Positions 18,075 through 28,482 are shown, counted from the first letter of the stretch. The stretch: DNA of 56,069 nt from Azohydromonas lata NBRC 102462 (GCF_001571085.1 NZ_BCTC01000038.1:1-56069); one strand, 5' to 3'. The notes: generated by a model not told the origin, from the letters alone. A program made the numbers and translations.

Positions 18075-18186
18075 CGCAGCGACGCGGCATCCTCACAGTT
18101 CCTGTCGGATGCACGTGGACCGCGCAACGTCCACAGTCATGTTGGGTGGCCAGGCACCATCTTGAGGTGGTCCTGGCCGGGTCTTG

Positions 18187-18678
18187 TTAAGACATGTCCT
18201 TGCTGATGCTGAACACCGGCAACAGTTGGCCAATTCGTACCGGTAAGCCTTGGCTGTCAAGCTCGACATATCCAGAGACACCCAACGACTGCTCGTTGCT
18301 GCTCACGGAAATCGACAGCATGGGATTCGACGGCGCAGATTCATGCGTCTCGTCTACCGTGCACACCACCATCGATTGCTGCGCTAGATACATGCTGACG
18401 GTGATGACTTCAACGCCCGCACCAGCGGCTGCCGTTGCGTCGGCGTCGAACTTGTCCATGGCCTGCAGAACGTTGTCCTTTGGTGGTTCGATATCAAGCA
18501 GGGCACGTTCTACGCCGCGCTCCAACTCGGTGGCCTGAAAGGCAATCCAGCGGCCTGGAAAGTCAGAAAACCGCATGCCAGAGCTGCTACAGCTATTGGC
18601 GAAGCGGGTGAAAATGGCAGTCAGCGACTCGGGCAACTGCAGCGTATGGTTCATTTGCATGTTCGTGTAATGTGCCAT
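18187..18678 (-). CDS. Hypothetical protein
   Basis: 163 aa from the ATG at 18678, preceded by AAAGG 9 bp upstream on the coding strand; a longer in-frame start at 18774 has no such site. I recognise no domain. The composition is protein-like: an N-terminal segment with LPESLTAIFTRFANSC, a central part with FDADATAAAGAGVEV, and a C-terminal half of alternating beta-prone residues. No signal peptide or membrane helix is visible. It points toward the cold-shock genes (convergent) and has no operon partner. It could be a lineage-specific accessory gene. Confidence 0.5.
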   Translation of the reverse strand: MAHYTNMQMNHTLQLPESLTAIFTRFANSCSSSGMRFSDFPGRWIAFQATELERGVERALLDIEPPKDNVLQAMDKFDADATAAAGAGVEVITVSMYLAQQSMVVCTVDETHESAPSNPMLSISVSSNEQSLGVSGYVELDSQGLPVRIGQLLPVFSISKDMS

Positions 18679-18774
18679 GCCACGAGCCTTTGGCCAGGCT
18701 GAAGGGCTTTGAGCGTTGCATTGATTGACAGCGCAACCTTCAGATTTGAGCAGATGCTTGGTCAAGCCCATCAT

Positions 18775-19313
18775 TCAAAGCTTGCCATCCAAGTCGCCTG
18801 CAGCAGGCCACGCCGCAACGCCGTGCGCACCGGTCGCTCTGCAACTTTCGGAGCGAAGGTGGTGGTGTTGCCAAAGTCGCTTTCCGGCACCCGTCTTGCC
18901 CTCGTCCATCAAGGCGTGCTGGCGCCAGGATGCCTGGCCACGGCTGTAGCGTCACATAGAGAGTCCCGGCATTGTCGAGATCGAATTGCCCACATATCGC
19001 CGACCGCGACCAAGTCCAGGACGAAGCGCTGTGGCTGAATTGCGCCCGGTACACCGACATCCTGCTCACACTCACCGAGCCTCGTCCCAAGCGGAACTGA
19101 TGCGGGAACCGACAACGGCGCGTGTGCCACGAATGCCGCTGAAAGGCGCTCGAAAGTGAACGTTGGGCGGTGTTTCCGCCGCAGCCGTGTGTCTGCGGAT
19201 CGCACGCCGCTGACTACACCGTCCATCGGCAAGGGATGCCGCAGCGTTGGTCCCGAAGCCTGCGTCGGCTGAATCTTCGCCCACGCAACCGCCAGCCATC
19301 TTCAAGGATCGTC
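18775..19313. other. Intergenic stretch without a recognisable gene
   Basis: About 540 bp between the leftward hypothetical gene and the rightward transglutaminase gene. Short frames exist on both strands, but none has a plausible start, motif or ribosome binding site, and I see no RNA gene or strong inverted repeat. It must contain the promoters of the two divergent neighbours. Confidence 0.4.
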
Positions 19314-20210
19314 ATGGTCAGGCTCCAGTTCGCTATCGAACTCCGCTACAACGTTCTGTCGCCCTCGTGCGATTTCATCTTCAACATCCAAGCGGCCCAT
19401 ACCCGCAGCCAGACCGTGCGCCACGAGCGCTTGTCTATCCAGCCCTGGCTGCCGTTCGAGGTGCAGATGGAGCGCGTCCATGGCAGCCGTTTCCTGCGGC
19501 TGCATGCCGGTGCAGGTCCGCTGCAGGTTAGCTACCAGGCCAGCGTCGACATCTGCCACCATGCTCAGCGCACGGACACGATCACCGAGATGCCGGTGTC
19601 CCAACTGCCCTTGGCGGTACTGCCCTACCTCTATCCGAGCCGTTACTGCCAGTCTGACCAACTGCTGCGGCTGGCCGCCAGCGAGTTCGGCCACCTGCAG
19701 CCGGGCTATTGCCGAGTACAGGCCATACGGGACTGGGTGCAGCACCGTGTCACGTTCAAGCAAAGCAGCACCCATTCGGGTACCTCGGCCTTGGACACGC
19801 TCAACGACCGGGTGGGCGTATGCCGTGACTTCGCGCACCTGATGATCGCCCTGTGTCGGGCGCTCAACCTTCCAGCCCGCTTTGCAACGGGCATCGACTA
19901 CGGCGCCGACCCTCGGCTCGGGCCGAGCGACTTCCACGCCTATGTCGAGGTCTACCTCGGTGGACGCTGGTACATCTTTGACCCTTCGGGTACCGGTATC
20001 CCGATGGGGTTCGTTCGCATGGGCACCGGACGGGATGCGGCCGATGCCGCCTTTGCCACGATCTTCGGTGCCGTCCAGTCACCACCGGCGGTGCCGCGGC
20101 TGCATATCGAGGCGCTGGCAGATCCGCGGGACGGCTGTGTCATGCCCATTCATTGCCTTGAAGCACTGTCTACCGACGACGGGTCACCCCAAGCCGTCGC
20201 CCAGGCATGA
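19314..20210 (+). CDS. Transglutaminase-like cysteine protease-fold protein
   Basis: 298 aa. The N-terminal ~120 residues resemble the beta-rich domain that precedes bacterial transglutaminase-like domains. The catalytic triad is present: Cys in RVGVCRDFAHL, His in SDFHAYVEVYL, Asp in WYIFDPSGTG. Such proteins act as peptidases, amidases or cross-linking enzymes, and no signal peptide is seen, so a cytoplasmic location is likely. The ATG at 19314 follows AAGGA by 5 bp, which favours it over an in-frame start at 19170 that adds an unrelated-looking 48 residues. It stands alone; in many proteobacteria such genes neighbour alpha-E and circularly permuted ATP-grasp genes, which are absent here. 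Substrate unknown. Confidence 0.88.
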   Translation: MVRLQFAIELRYNVLSPSCDFIFNIQAAHTRSQTVRHERLSIQPWLPFEVQMERVHGSRFLRLHAGAGPLQVSYQASVDICHHAQRTDTITEMPVSQLPLAVLPYLYPSRYCQSDQLLRLAASEFGHLQPGYCRVQAIRDWVQHRVTFKQSSTHSGTSALDTLNDRVGVCRDFAHLMIALCRALNLPARFATGIDYGADPRLGPSDFHAYVEVYLGGRWYIFDPSGTGIPMGFVRMGTGRDAADAAFATIFGAVQSPPAVPRLHIEALADPRDGCVMPIHCLEALSTDDGSPQAVAQA

Positions 20211-20331
20211 TTCAGTTGTAGGCTCACTCGCGCTGGCCTCGATCGAGAGTAGGATTTCAGGTGATCTGGAATGGGCTGAAGCCGGAAATGCTTCCCGGCG
20301 CACCTTTTCTGGCATTGCCTTGAGCGTGCTG

Positions 20332-21063
20332 ATGCATCGCTTGTCCAACCACAACAAGCGGTGCAGCCCCCTTGAAAGCGCTGGCCTGTGGACGTACCGG
20401 CGGCCGGCCGGCGGCGGCCTCGTGGAGATCGGTACCGTGCAGGGTAGGGAAGTGGCCTTGCCACCTCACTTGCACGACGAGGACCAGTTGGTGTTCGTCG
20501 TCGCCGGCCAGCGCCGCTTCCTCATCGGCGAGACCGTGCGTTGCGCGAGGGCGGGGCAGGCAACGCTCATCCCGGCCGGCACGCCTCACCGGTCGCTGTC
20601 TGAGTCCTCGGACGTGGTTTGCATCAACCTCTATCTGGCACCGGGGTGCTACGCCGTGGACAACTTGATGGCAGACCTGTCCCGGAGGTGGCGTTCCGAC
20701 CCAGGCCTCGACGAGTCGAGCTTGCTGTGGCTGGTGGACGCTCACCAGATTGCCACTCCAGAGCCCTCCGCTACGAACGCCGGCGAAGGCCTCTGCGATG
20801 TACGTCCTGGCCCGGTCTGGCAGGCCGCCCGCGCTGCCGGCCTGAGCCGGGAAGGCTATTCACGACGCTTCACGCGGCTGCACAGCATCCCGCCGGCCAC
20901 GTTTCGCATGCTCATGCAGCTCAACGCCGCGCGGCGGCTGTTGAGGGCGGGTCAGCCCATCGCGGTTGTTGCCGCGGAGACCGGGTTCTCCGACCAGAGC
21001 CACCTGGGTCGGTGCTTTCGGCGCTTTTTTGGCGTGACACCGGGCCGGTACCGCGCGGGCTGA
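20332..21063 (+). CDS. AraC-family regulator with cupin sensor domain
   Basis: 243 aa from the ATG at 20332. An N-terminal cupin (about 20-100) shows LPPHLHDEDQLVFVVAGQRRFLIG and PAGTPHRSLS, the usual ligand-binding part. The C-terminal ~100 residues hold the two helix-turn-helix motifs of AraC regulators, including LSREGYSRRFTRLHSIPP and AAETGFSDQSHLGRCFRRFF followed by GVTPGRYR. Longer in-frame starts overlap the transglutaminase gene and look spurious. The next gene, 119 bp downstream on the same strand, is a small DMT-type membrane protein. A regulator paired with an exporter is a common layout, so it may control that gene. Confidence 0.9.
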   Translation: MHRLSNHNKRCSPLESAGLWTYRRPAGGGLVEIGTVQGREVALPPHLHDEDQLVFVVAGQRRFLIGETVRCARAGQATLIPAGTPHRSLSESSDVVCINLYLAPGCYAVDNLMADLSRRWRSDPGLDESSLLWLVDAHQIATPEPSATNAGEGLCDVRPGPVWQAARAAGLSREGYSRRFTRLHSIPPATFRMLMQLNAARRLLRAGQPIAVVAAETGFSDQSHLGRCFRRFFGVTPGRYRAG

Positions 21064-21182
21064 GCCCGGTCACATCCGTTCTATATCAGGGTGAGCAAGC
21101 ACCCTATCGTGCCGCTGCGCGTGCACGGTCCAGGTCTTTGCGCCGGGGGCATGCGCAATCGAGCTCAACCAGGGAAAAACGG

Positions 21183-21641
21183 ATGTCGCCTACGTCAACG
21201 CTCATTTCTTCGCTCCTTGTCATCGGCGCAGGCATCAGCGTCGCCTTGCAGCAAATCCTCAACGCCAACCTTCGAACACAGCTGGGCTCGCCCTGGTGGG
21301 CGGGCTTCGTCAGCTACTTCGTCGGCATGGTGGCCATGCTGCTGGTGGCCACGATGGCGCCCGGGCCCCGTCTGTCACTGCCGAACATCGGTTCTGGCAC
21401 CGGCTCATGGATGGCGTGGACCGGCGGCGTCTTCGGCGCCATCTTCATCGGGACGGCCATCCTCATGGTGCCGCGGTTGGGCGCAGCCACGGTGTTGGCG
21501 CTGATCGTCGTGGGCCAGATGCTGGGCTCCATGGCCTTCGACCATTTCGGCCTGTTCGGAATGCCTCAGCACCCAGCGAGCCTGGTTCGGATGGCAGGCG
21601 CCGGATGCCTGATCCTTGGCGTCGTCCTGGTCCGCGCCTAG
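21183..21641 (+). CDS. DMT-superfamily small transporter (DUF606/YdcZ type)
   Basis: 152-aa inner-membrane protein with about five hydrophobic helices, beginning SSLLVIGAGISVALQQILNA and including WWAGFVSYFVGMVAMLLVAT, GAIFIGTAILMVPRLG and a C-terminal helix ending CLILGVVLVRA. The size and the N-terminal pattern (two helices with a conserved Gln-Asn pair) match the DUF606 family, half-size members of the drug/metabolite superfamily that probably work as dimers. AGGGA lies about 12 bp before the ATG at 21183. It follows an AraC regulator gene, suggesting inducible export of an unknown metabolite. Confidence 0.85.
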   Translation: MSPTSTLISSLLVIGAGISVALQQILNANLRTQLGSPWWAGFVSYFVGMVAMLLVATMAPGPRLSLPNIGSGTGSWMAWTGGVFGAIFIGTAILMVPRLGAATVLALIVVGQMLGSMAFDHFGLFGMPQHPASLVRMAGAGCLILGVVLVRA

Positions 21642-21781
21642 CGCACAGCCAACCGCGTGAATCGTGCGATGGCCGCCCATGGCGGATCAAAATGGTGGCC
21701 GTCGGCCATCGCATGCCACAGTGCCCAGCGCCGCATGCACGCTACATTGGCTACGTCGAACTCGTTGAGAGGAGGGCGCTC

Positions 21782-22075
21782 ATGCAAAGACCCAGTCCCG
21801 TGGGGATGATGCTTCAGTTCGCGTTCGGTTCTGGTCCAGCGCGGCCCAAGTCATCCGGCGGCCCGGCATCCCAGGCCAGTGACGACGCTGCCTGCGAATC
21901 ATCGCCACAGATGCTGGCGCTGGTGACCGCGGCCAAGGCTTGGTGGGAAGCCAGCCGGCCCGCGGGCTGGTCGCTGGAAGAGCATCTGGCCGACCCGACC
22001 GCCGGTTGCCGCGATGGAGCGCAGGAGCGAGCGCTGGCTGAAGCGGTTGCGCAATGGGTGAGGCAGGGCGCCTGA
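21782..22075 (+). CDS. Small conserved hypothetical protein
   Basis: 97 aa with a strong GAGGAGGG ribosome binding site before the ATG at 21782. The last ~55 residues are helical and well structured (ALVTAAKAWWEASRPAGW, SLEEHLADPTAGC, then ALAEAVAQWVRQG). The first 40 are low-complexity. I have an impression of similar proteins in other Burkholderiales but no function is known to me. It is not membrane-bound or exported. It sits 115 bp before the bkd operon but shows no visible functional tie to it. Confidence 0.65.
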   Translation: MQRPSPVGMMLQFAFGSGPARPKSSGGPASQASDDAACESSPQMLALVTAAKAWWEASRPAGWSLEEHLADPTAGCRDGAQERALAEAVAQWVRQGA

Positions 22076-23464
<1,389 letters not shown>

Positions 23465-23465
23465 G

Positions 23466-24479
23466 ATGGCTCGGATGACGATGATCCAGGCGCTGCGCTC
23501 GGCGATGGACGTGATGCTCGAGCGTGATCCGAATGTCGTGATCTTCGGGGAAGACGTGGGGTATTTCGGCGGGGTGTTCCGCTGCACCGAGGGGCTGCAG
23601 GCCAAGTACGGCGCCTCGCGTGTCTTCGATGCACCGATTTCCGAGGGCGGACTGGTCGGTGTCGCGGTCGGCATGGGTGCCTACGGGCTGCGGCCCATCG
23701 TCGAGGTGCAGTTCGCCGACTATTTCTACCCAGCTTCGGACCAGATCGTGTCCGAGGCGGCGCGGCTGCGCTACCGCTCGGCAGGCGATTTCACGGCACC
23801 CGTCACCATTCGCATGCCTTGCGGCGGCGGCATCTATGGCGGCCAGACGCACAGTCAGAGTCCGGAGGCGCTGTTCACGCATGTATGCGGCATTCGCACC
23901 GTGATGCCATCGACGCCCTACGACGCAAAGGGACTGTTGATTGCGGCTGTCGAGTGCGACGACCCGGTCATTTTCCTGGAGCCCAAGCGGCTCTACAACG
24001 GCCCCTTCGACGGCCACGCCGACCGGCCGGTCGTGCCGTGGTCCAAGCATCCGGCGAGCGAGGTGCCCGAGGGCCATTACACCGTGCCGCTGGAGTCGGC
24101 TGCGGTGTTGCGCGCCGGACGCGACGTCACTGTGCTTGCTTACGGCACGATGGTCTTCGTTGCGGAGGCTGCGGTGCTGGAGTGTGGCGTCGATGCCGAG
24201 ATCGTCGACCTGCGCAGCCTCTGGCCGCTTGATCTGGCGGCCATCGTCGAGTCGGTGAAGAAGACGCGGCGCTGCGTCGTCGTCCACGAGGCGACGCGCA
24301 CCAGCGGGTTCGGCGCGGAGCTCGTCGCACTGGTACAGGAGCACTGCTTCTACCACCTCGAAGCGCCGATCGAGCGCGTCACCGGCTGGGACACGCCCTA
24401 CCCGCATGCGCTCGAGTGGGCCTATTTCCCAGGCCCGCAACGCGTGGCTGCCGCGCTGCGTCGCGTGATGGAGGACTGA
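23466..24479 (+). CDS. bkdA2: Branched-chain 2-oxoacid dehydrogenase E1 beta subunit
   Basis: 337 aa, the second half of the E1 heterotetramer. Recognisable parts are MTMIQALRSAMDVMLERDPN, FGEDVGYFGGVFRCTEGLQ, FDAPISEGGLVGVAVGMGAY and the C-terminal transketolase-like domain with VVHEATRTSGFGAEL. AAGGAGGG overlaps the end of the preceding gene and the ATG lies 1 bp after its stop, so translation is coupled. The stop is followed after 2 bp by the E2 start. Size and motifs are normal for the family. Confidence 0.96.
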   Translation: MARMTMIQALRSAMDVMLERDPNVVIFGEDVGYFGGVFRCTEGLQAKYGASRVFDAPISEGGLVGVAVGMGAYGLRPIVEVQFADYFYPASDQIVSEAARLRYRSAGDFTAPVTIRMPCGGGIYGGQTHSQSPEALFTHVCGIRTVMPSTPYDAKGLLIAAVECDDPVIFLEPKRLYNGPFDGHADRPVVPWSKHPASEVPEGHYTVPLESAAVLRAGRDVTVLAYGTMVFVAEAAVLECGVDAEIVDLRSLWPLDLAAIVESVKKTRRCVVVHEATRTSGFGAELVALVQEHCFYHLEAPIERVTGWDTPYPHALEWAYFPGPQRVAAALRRVMED

Positions 24480-24481
24480 GC

Positions 24482-25762
24482 ATGGGTGCACGCATCGTCA
24501 AGGTGCCGGACGTTGGCGAGGGCATCGCCGAGGTCGAGGTCGTCGAGTGGCACGTGAAGCCGGGCCAGGAGGTCGCCGAGGACCAGGCCCTTGTGACACT
24601 GATGACCGACAAGGCCGCGATCGAGATCCCGTCGCCGGCCGCAGGCCGCGTCGTCGCGCTCGGCGGTGAGGTTGGACAATTGCTTGCAGTGGGCTCGACG
24701 CTGGTGCGCTTCGACGACACGGCAGGCGGCGAAACCGCCGCGGTTGACCAATCGCGTGATGCCGGCGGCCCGCCAGCCGTTGAGCCGGCCGAGGTGCAAG
24801 CGCACCCGCCTTCGTCCGGGCATCGACTTGAGCCGGCCGCTTCCGGCGCAGTGCCGGCTCCGGCACACCCCGGCGAGCGTCCCATCGCGTCGCCCGCGGT
24901 GCGCCGCCGCGCCTGGGACCTCGGCATCGAGCTCAAGGACGTGCGGCCAAGCGGTACCGCCGGCCGGATTGTCCATGCCGACCTCGACACGTACCTTGCG
25001 AGCCATGGCGCTCAGCCACCACAGGTACCGGCTGCGGCGCCAAGCACGGCTGACGCCGTACGCGACGAGACCGAAGCGGTACCGGTCATTGGGCTGCGCC
25101 GGCGCATCGCAATGAAGATGCAGGAGGCCAAGCGGCGTATTCCGCACTTCAGCTATGTCGAGGAGATCGACGTCACGGAGGTGGAGGCGCTGCGCGCTGC
25201 GCTGAATGCGAAATGGGAGGGCCGGCGGCCGCGCCTGACGCTGCTCGCGTTCATTGCACGCGCGATGGTGCTGGCCTGCGGCGAGTTTCCGCTGGTCAAC
25301 GCGCGCTTCGATGATCAAGCCGGTGTCGTCACGCGCCACGGTGCGGTGCATCTGGGCGTCGCGACCCAGACCGAGCACGGACTGATGGTGCCCGTGTTAC
25401 GCCAGGCCGAGGCGCTCGACCTGTGGGCGATTGCGCGTGAGGTCCTGCGCCTGGCTGAGGCAGCACGCGCCGGGCGCGTGACGCGCGACGAGCTCACCGG
25501 CTCGACGATCACGCTGACCAGCCTTGGCGCACTCGGCGGCATCGTTTCTACGCCAATCATCAACCATCCGGAGGTTGCGATCGTCGGCGTCAACCGCATC
25601 GTTGAACGGCCGGCATTGCGCGGCGGGCTCGTCGTGCCGCGGCTGACGATGAACCTGTCGTCGTCATTCGACCACCGTGTCGTCGACGGCGTGGACGCTG
25701 CGCGCTTCGTGCAAGCGATCCGCGGCTTCTTGGAATTGCCGGCAACACTGTTTGTCGAATGA
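24482..25762 (+). CDS. bkdB: Dihydrolipoyl acyltransferase E2 of the branched-chain 2-oxoacid dehydrogenase
   Basis: 426 aa. Core of the complex, transferring the acyl group from E1 to CoA. One lipoyl domain (1-78) carries Lys44 in MTDKAAIEIPSP. After a linker there is a peripheral subunit-binding domain (about 136-173, SPAVRRRAWDLGIELKDVR). The catalytic domain (about 200-426) ends with the active-site His398 and Asp402 in FDHRVVDGVDAARF. The E3 gene (lpdV in Pseudomonas), usually last in such operons, is absent; the next gene is convergent, so the complex must use an E3 encoded elsewhere. No bkdR-type regulator is adjacent. Confidence 0.95.
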   Translation: MGARIVKVPDVGEGIAEVEVVEWHVKPGQEVAEDQALVTLMTDKAAIEIPSPAAGRVVALGGEVGQLLAVGSTLVRFDDTAGGETAAVDQSRDAGGPPAVEPAEVQAHPPSSGHRLEPAASGAVPAPAHPGERPIASPAVRRRAWDLGIELKDVRPSGTAGRIVHADLDTYLASHGAQPPQVPAAAPSTADAVRDETEAVPVIGLRRRIAMKMQEAKRRIPHFSYVEEIDVTEVEALRAALNAKWEGRRPRLTLLAFIARAMVLACGEFPLVNARFDDQAGVVTRHGAVHLGVATQTEHGLMVPVLRQAEALDLWAIAREVLRLAEAARAGRVTRDELTGSTITLTSLGALGGIVSTPIINHPEVAIVGVNRIVERPALRGGLVVPRLTMNLSSSFDHRVVDGVDAARFVQAIRGFLELPATLFVE

Positions 25763-25781
25763 CGCCGCCAGCACTGCTGTT

Positions 25782-27449
25782 TCAGAGCAAGCGCACTGTG
25801 CCCAGCAGCTCAAAGGCCTTGTCTTCCGAAAGCGCACCTTGCCGGTCCTTTAACGCCAGGATCTTGATGAGCGCCTCGGTGATGGGCGCCAAGCCGCCTT
25901 CGAGGATCAACGGCGGCGCGGACACGGGCGCCAAATCGCGCGCCGTTTGCAGCGGCTGAGGAGCGCTGACCGATAGCGCAGCGTTCACTGGCACATGGGC
26001 CAAGGCCGTGGTGTGAGCCGCCATGGCATCTGCATGCACCACCGGCAGCGTTCCTTGCTTTGGCGGCTGGACGGCCGGCTCGACTTGTGAGAGCAGGTCG
26101 GCTTGCACCGGGGTGGCGACAGCAGTGCGAGCCGTATTTCCGGGCAGGTCACTGGCCTCGCTGCGTTGCTCGTGATCGCCTTGGCGCTCAGCTTGACGGC
26201 GAGGGCGCGTTTTTCTAAGCACGGTCTCTTCACGGGGCACGCTGACGGTCACGGCCTCTTCTTCAGTGGTGCCGGTTGCGGCCCTCGCCGTCTCATTAAG
26301 CTGGGCCGATACCGGGTCTGCCAAGGGCGTGGCCTCTTTGCCTGTACCCACAGCAGTGATCTGGGCTGGCGCCGTGTCAGGGGTTGGGGTGGTCTCAGCG
26401 CCAGCACCCTTGCCACGCGGCAAGGGTGTCAGGCGCTGCAGCGTCACGGCCGGGACATCCGCTACCGTGCGAGGCGCCTCGAACCAATCGCCAGGCATGT
26501 CCAGCGCCTGCGCGATGTTCCGGCAGAAGTCCTGGTCCAGGACCTTGCCGCCATTGGCAATGGTGGACATGTAGGGCTGACTGATGCCGATGACGCGTGC
26601 CAGGGCACTCTTGGCGCCCTTGCCCTGCAGCAGGAGGCTCAAATTGCGCTGGCGCAGCTCAGGCGACGGCGTCGCGTGGTCCGCTTTCGGGGTGGACTGG
26701 GCCACAGTCACTGAGGGCGTGGTCGTGGATGCGGCCTTTGCTGCTTGCATGGAACGGGTCCTGGTGGCTTTCATGTCTTCAACAGGAACGTTGGTTGGGG
26801 CCTTGTCCGCTACAAGGGACAGTGTCGCCTGCGCTGCCTCGGCGGAATCTGATGATCCGATGGGAACAGCTTGGCCGAGCTGCGCCGAAGCGTCTTGAAC
26901 GGGGTTCCCGGCCATGCGTGACGTCGGTTGGAGCACGGCCGATATCACGCCGGCTGACCGCAACGGGTCGGATGCCGCCACTGCTGGCATGGACGCAGCG
27001 TCGCCATCGACATCGTCCTCATGCAGGCCAGCTTTCTCTGGGTGTCTCAGCAACTCCAGGGTGCCCTCAGGCACTTCCTTGTTGAGGCCATCCAGCCACT
27101 TGCCCGGCAGGTTCAACGCCCGCTCAACATGAAAAGCCGTCTCGTCCGCGCAAAGAGCACCTCGGGACATGGCCTCCAGGCGTTCCAGAGGAACCTCTGC
27201 CACGAGGGCCAGCGCCTCGCGCACCGGCGCCTTGTCCAGCAACAGCCGCAAATTTGCGGCACGCAAGGCACCGTTGACGCCTTGCTGGGGCGACTGGGGC
27301 TTGAAACTGTTTTGCCGCGGTCCGTCGGACCGGCCGTTGGACCCTATATGCAAGACGACGTCGTCACGCATGGGATCACGAGAGCCCCTTGCACGGCTCG
27401 GCCCACGGCTGCTGTCACGACGTTTCGTTTGCCAATCAGGCTTTGCCAA
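25782..27449 (-). CDS. Large protein with two divergent helix-turn-helix repeats (putative DNA-binding)
   Basis: 555 aa from a TTG at 27447-27449 that has a strong GGGAGGA site just upstream. Two similar modules are visible, residues about 60-134 and 263-340. Both open with LR-x-x-NL-x-LLL, contain an XRE-like helix-turn-helix (clearest in the second, ALARVIGISQPYMSTIANG) and continue with an ALN/DMPG-x-W segment. Between and after them are long Ala/Thr/Pro-rich linkers (140-260, 345-515) likely to be disordered, and a short C-terminal helical end. I know no function. Two spaced DNA-binding modules joined by a flexible linker suggest DNA bridging or looping, which is speculation. It is convergent with the bkd operon. 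Confidence 0.72.
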   Translation of the reverse strand: MAKPDWQTKRRDSSRGPSRARGSRDPMRDDVVLHIGSNGRSDGPRQNSFKPQSPQQGVNGALRAANLRLLLDKAPVREALALVAEVPLERLEAMSRGALCADETAFHVERALNLPGKWLDGLNKEVPEGTLELLRHPEKAGLHEDDVDGDAASMPAVAASDPLRSAGVISAVLQPTSRMAGNPVQDASAQLGQAVPIGSSDSAEAAQATLSLVADKAPTNVPVEDMKATRTRSMQAAKAASTTTPSVTVAQSTPKADHATPSPELRQRNLSLLLQGKGAKSALARVIGISQPYMSTIANGGKVLDQDFCRNIAQALDMPGDWFEAPRTVADVPAVTLQRLTPLPRGKGAGAETTPTPDTAPAQITAVGTGKEATPLADPVSAQLNETARAATGTTEEEAVTVSVPREETVLRKTRPRRQAERQGDHEQRSEASDLPGNTARTAVATPVQADLLSQVEPAVQPPKQGTLPVVHADAMAAHTTALAHVPVNAALSVSAPQPLQTARDLAPVSAPPLILEGGLAPITEALIKILALKDRQGALSEDKAFELLGTVRLL

Positions 27450-27608
27450 GTGTTCCTCCCGAGTTCAGGATCAAGCAGGTTGTTCAGCCATCGTTCATGG
27501 CCTTGTGAACAAGAGTCCGGCCTGCTGTCGAGCGAGTTTTGATCTTCTACTTTACTCGCGCATGCAACACGCGTGCTTTATTACATTCGGGCCCAGCAGG
27601 CGGCGTGC

Positions 27609-27926
27609 TTATCGTCGGTGCCTGGGCCGGATACCGGCAAGTTCGATGCGCAGCGCTTCCCGATCAAACTGAGGATCTACCAGGTCAGGCAGCCATTCCA
27701 GCCGTTCATAAAAGAGAAGGGCGGCGGCGTAGACGGCCATGGATACCGAAGCCTCGCCACGTTCGAGATTGATGATGGTCGGCGGCGATGCGTTGAGCTC
27801 GGCAGCCAGGTCGCGGATCGTCATCCCGCGGCGTTCTCGTGCCAGGCGCAAGTTGGCTCCCAGCGTCGTGAGTGCATTCGTGATTGCCGGAGACAGATCG
27901 CGGGACAGTTTTGGGGCACGTGACAT
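27609..27926 (-). CDS. XRE-family helix-turn-helix regulator (HipB-like)
   Basis: 105 aa from ATG 27926 (an in-frame start at 27962 would lie inside the operator). A single XRE domain spans about 15-70: LGANLRLARERRGMTIRDLA, then a recognition helix region with SPPTIINLERGE. The C-terminal ~30 residues (FYERLEWLPDLVDPQFD) resemble the tail of HipB-type antitoxins, but no HipA-type kinase gene is adjacent. A palindromic site with related half-sites lies directly upstream, so autoregulation is likely. The region has noticeably lower GC than its surroundings, consistent with an acquired regulator. Confidence 0.82.
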   Translation of the reverse strand: MSRAPKLSRDLSPAITNALTTLGANLRLARERRGMTIRDLAAELNASPPTIINLERGEASVSMAVYAAALLFYERLEWLPDLVDPQFDREALRIELAGIRPRHRR

Positions 27927-27935
27927 GTATTTTAG

Positions 27936-27974
27936 TTGAACACAGTCGCGTAAGTTGTTCAAATATAATTGAAC
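27936..27974. promoter_or_regulatory. Palindromic operator upstream of the XRE gene
   Basis: GTTCAA (27957-27962) and TTGAAC (27969-27974) form a perfect inverted repeat around ATATAA, extended by one more pair on each side (T27956/A27975). A further TTGAAC half-site lies at 27936-27941, nearer the gene. The AT-rich centre would overlap a -10 region. A second small palindrome, GTTGG-CTT-CCAAC, is at 27976-27988. Binding by the adjacent XRE protein is inferred. Confidence 0.6.
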
Positions 27975-28218
27975 AGTTGGCTTCCAACCTTGAATTGATG
28001 CTCAGGCATTTCGAGACTGGCTTCAAGCTCATTGGAGAACACATAAGTCTGGAGGCCAAGGTGCTCAAACGGACTGTGCGGACTCGGTCATCAACAACCA
28101 GATGTTTCGCTCGACTATTGGGCCAAGCGCTCAATGCGGGAGCCAGACCACACCAGCCATCGCACGCGACTCTTTCAAGGCACCATTGCGGCTCATCACT
28201 GCATAGGAGAGCTTGTCC

Positions 28219-28482
28219 ATGTCAAAAACTGAAACCCAGAAGAACAGCGCTTTCATGAAAGCTTTGAAGCCCAGTCCTGTCCTGGCAGTCATCGTGGGCA
28301 CCGAGCCACTTCCCCGCACCGAAGTCACCAAGCGCATCTGGGACTACATCAAGCAGCACAACCTGCAGAACCCGGCGAACAAGCGCAATATCTTGTGCGA
28401 CCAGACCTTGAAGGCGGTCATGGGCAAGGACGAGGTGACGATGTTTGAGATGACTGGCCTGGTCGGCAAGCATTTGGCTTAA
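28219..28482 (+). CDS. SWIB/MDM2-domain protein
   Basis: 87 aa; almost the whole protein is a SWIB domain (about 20-85): LPRTEVTKRIWDYIKQHNLQ, then NKRNILCDQTLKAVMG and a final helix ending GLVGKHL. SWIB domains are best known from eukaryotic chromatin remodelling complexes but also occur as small stand-alone proteins in chlamydiae and many proteobacteria, where they are thought to bind DNA or chromosome proteins. AGGAG lies 9 bp before the ATG at 28219; a TTG 6 bp upstream is less likely. An intrinsic terminator follows closely, so the gene is monocistronic. Confidence 0.92.
   Translation: MSKTETQKNSAFMKALKPSPVLAVIVGTEPLPRTEVTKRIWDYIKQHNLQNPANKRNILCDQTLKAVMGKDEVTMFEMTGLVGKHLA

Noticed and set aside
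19170-19313. N-terminal extension of the transglutaminase-like protein
   Set aside because: Residues are basic and unstructured; the downstream ATG has AAGGA at proper spacing.
20619-21182. Long N-terminal extension of the DMT transporter frame
   Set aside because: It overlaps the AraC regulator gene in another phase and has no membrane character until the ATG at 21183.
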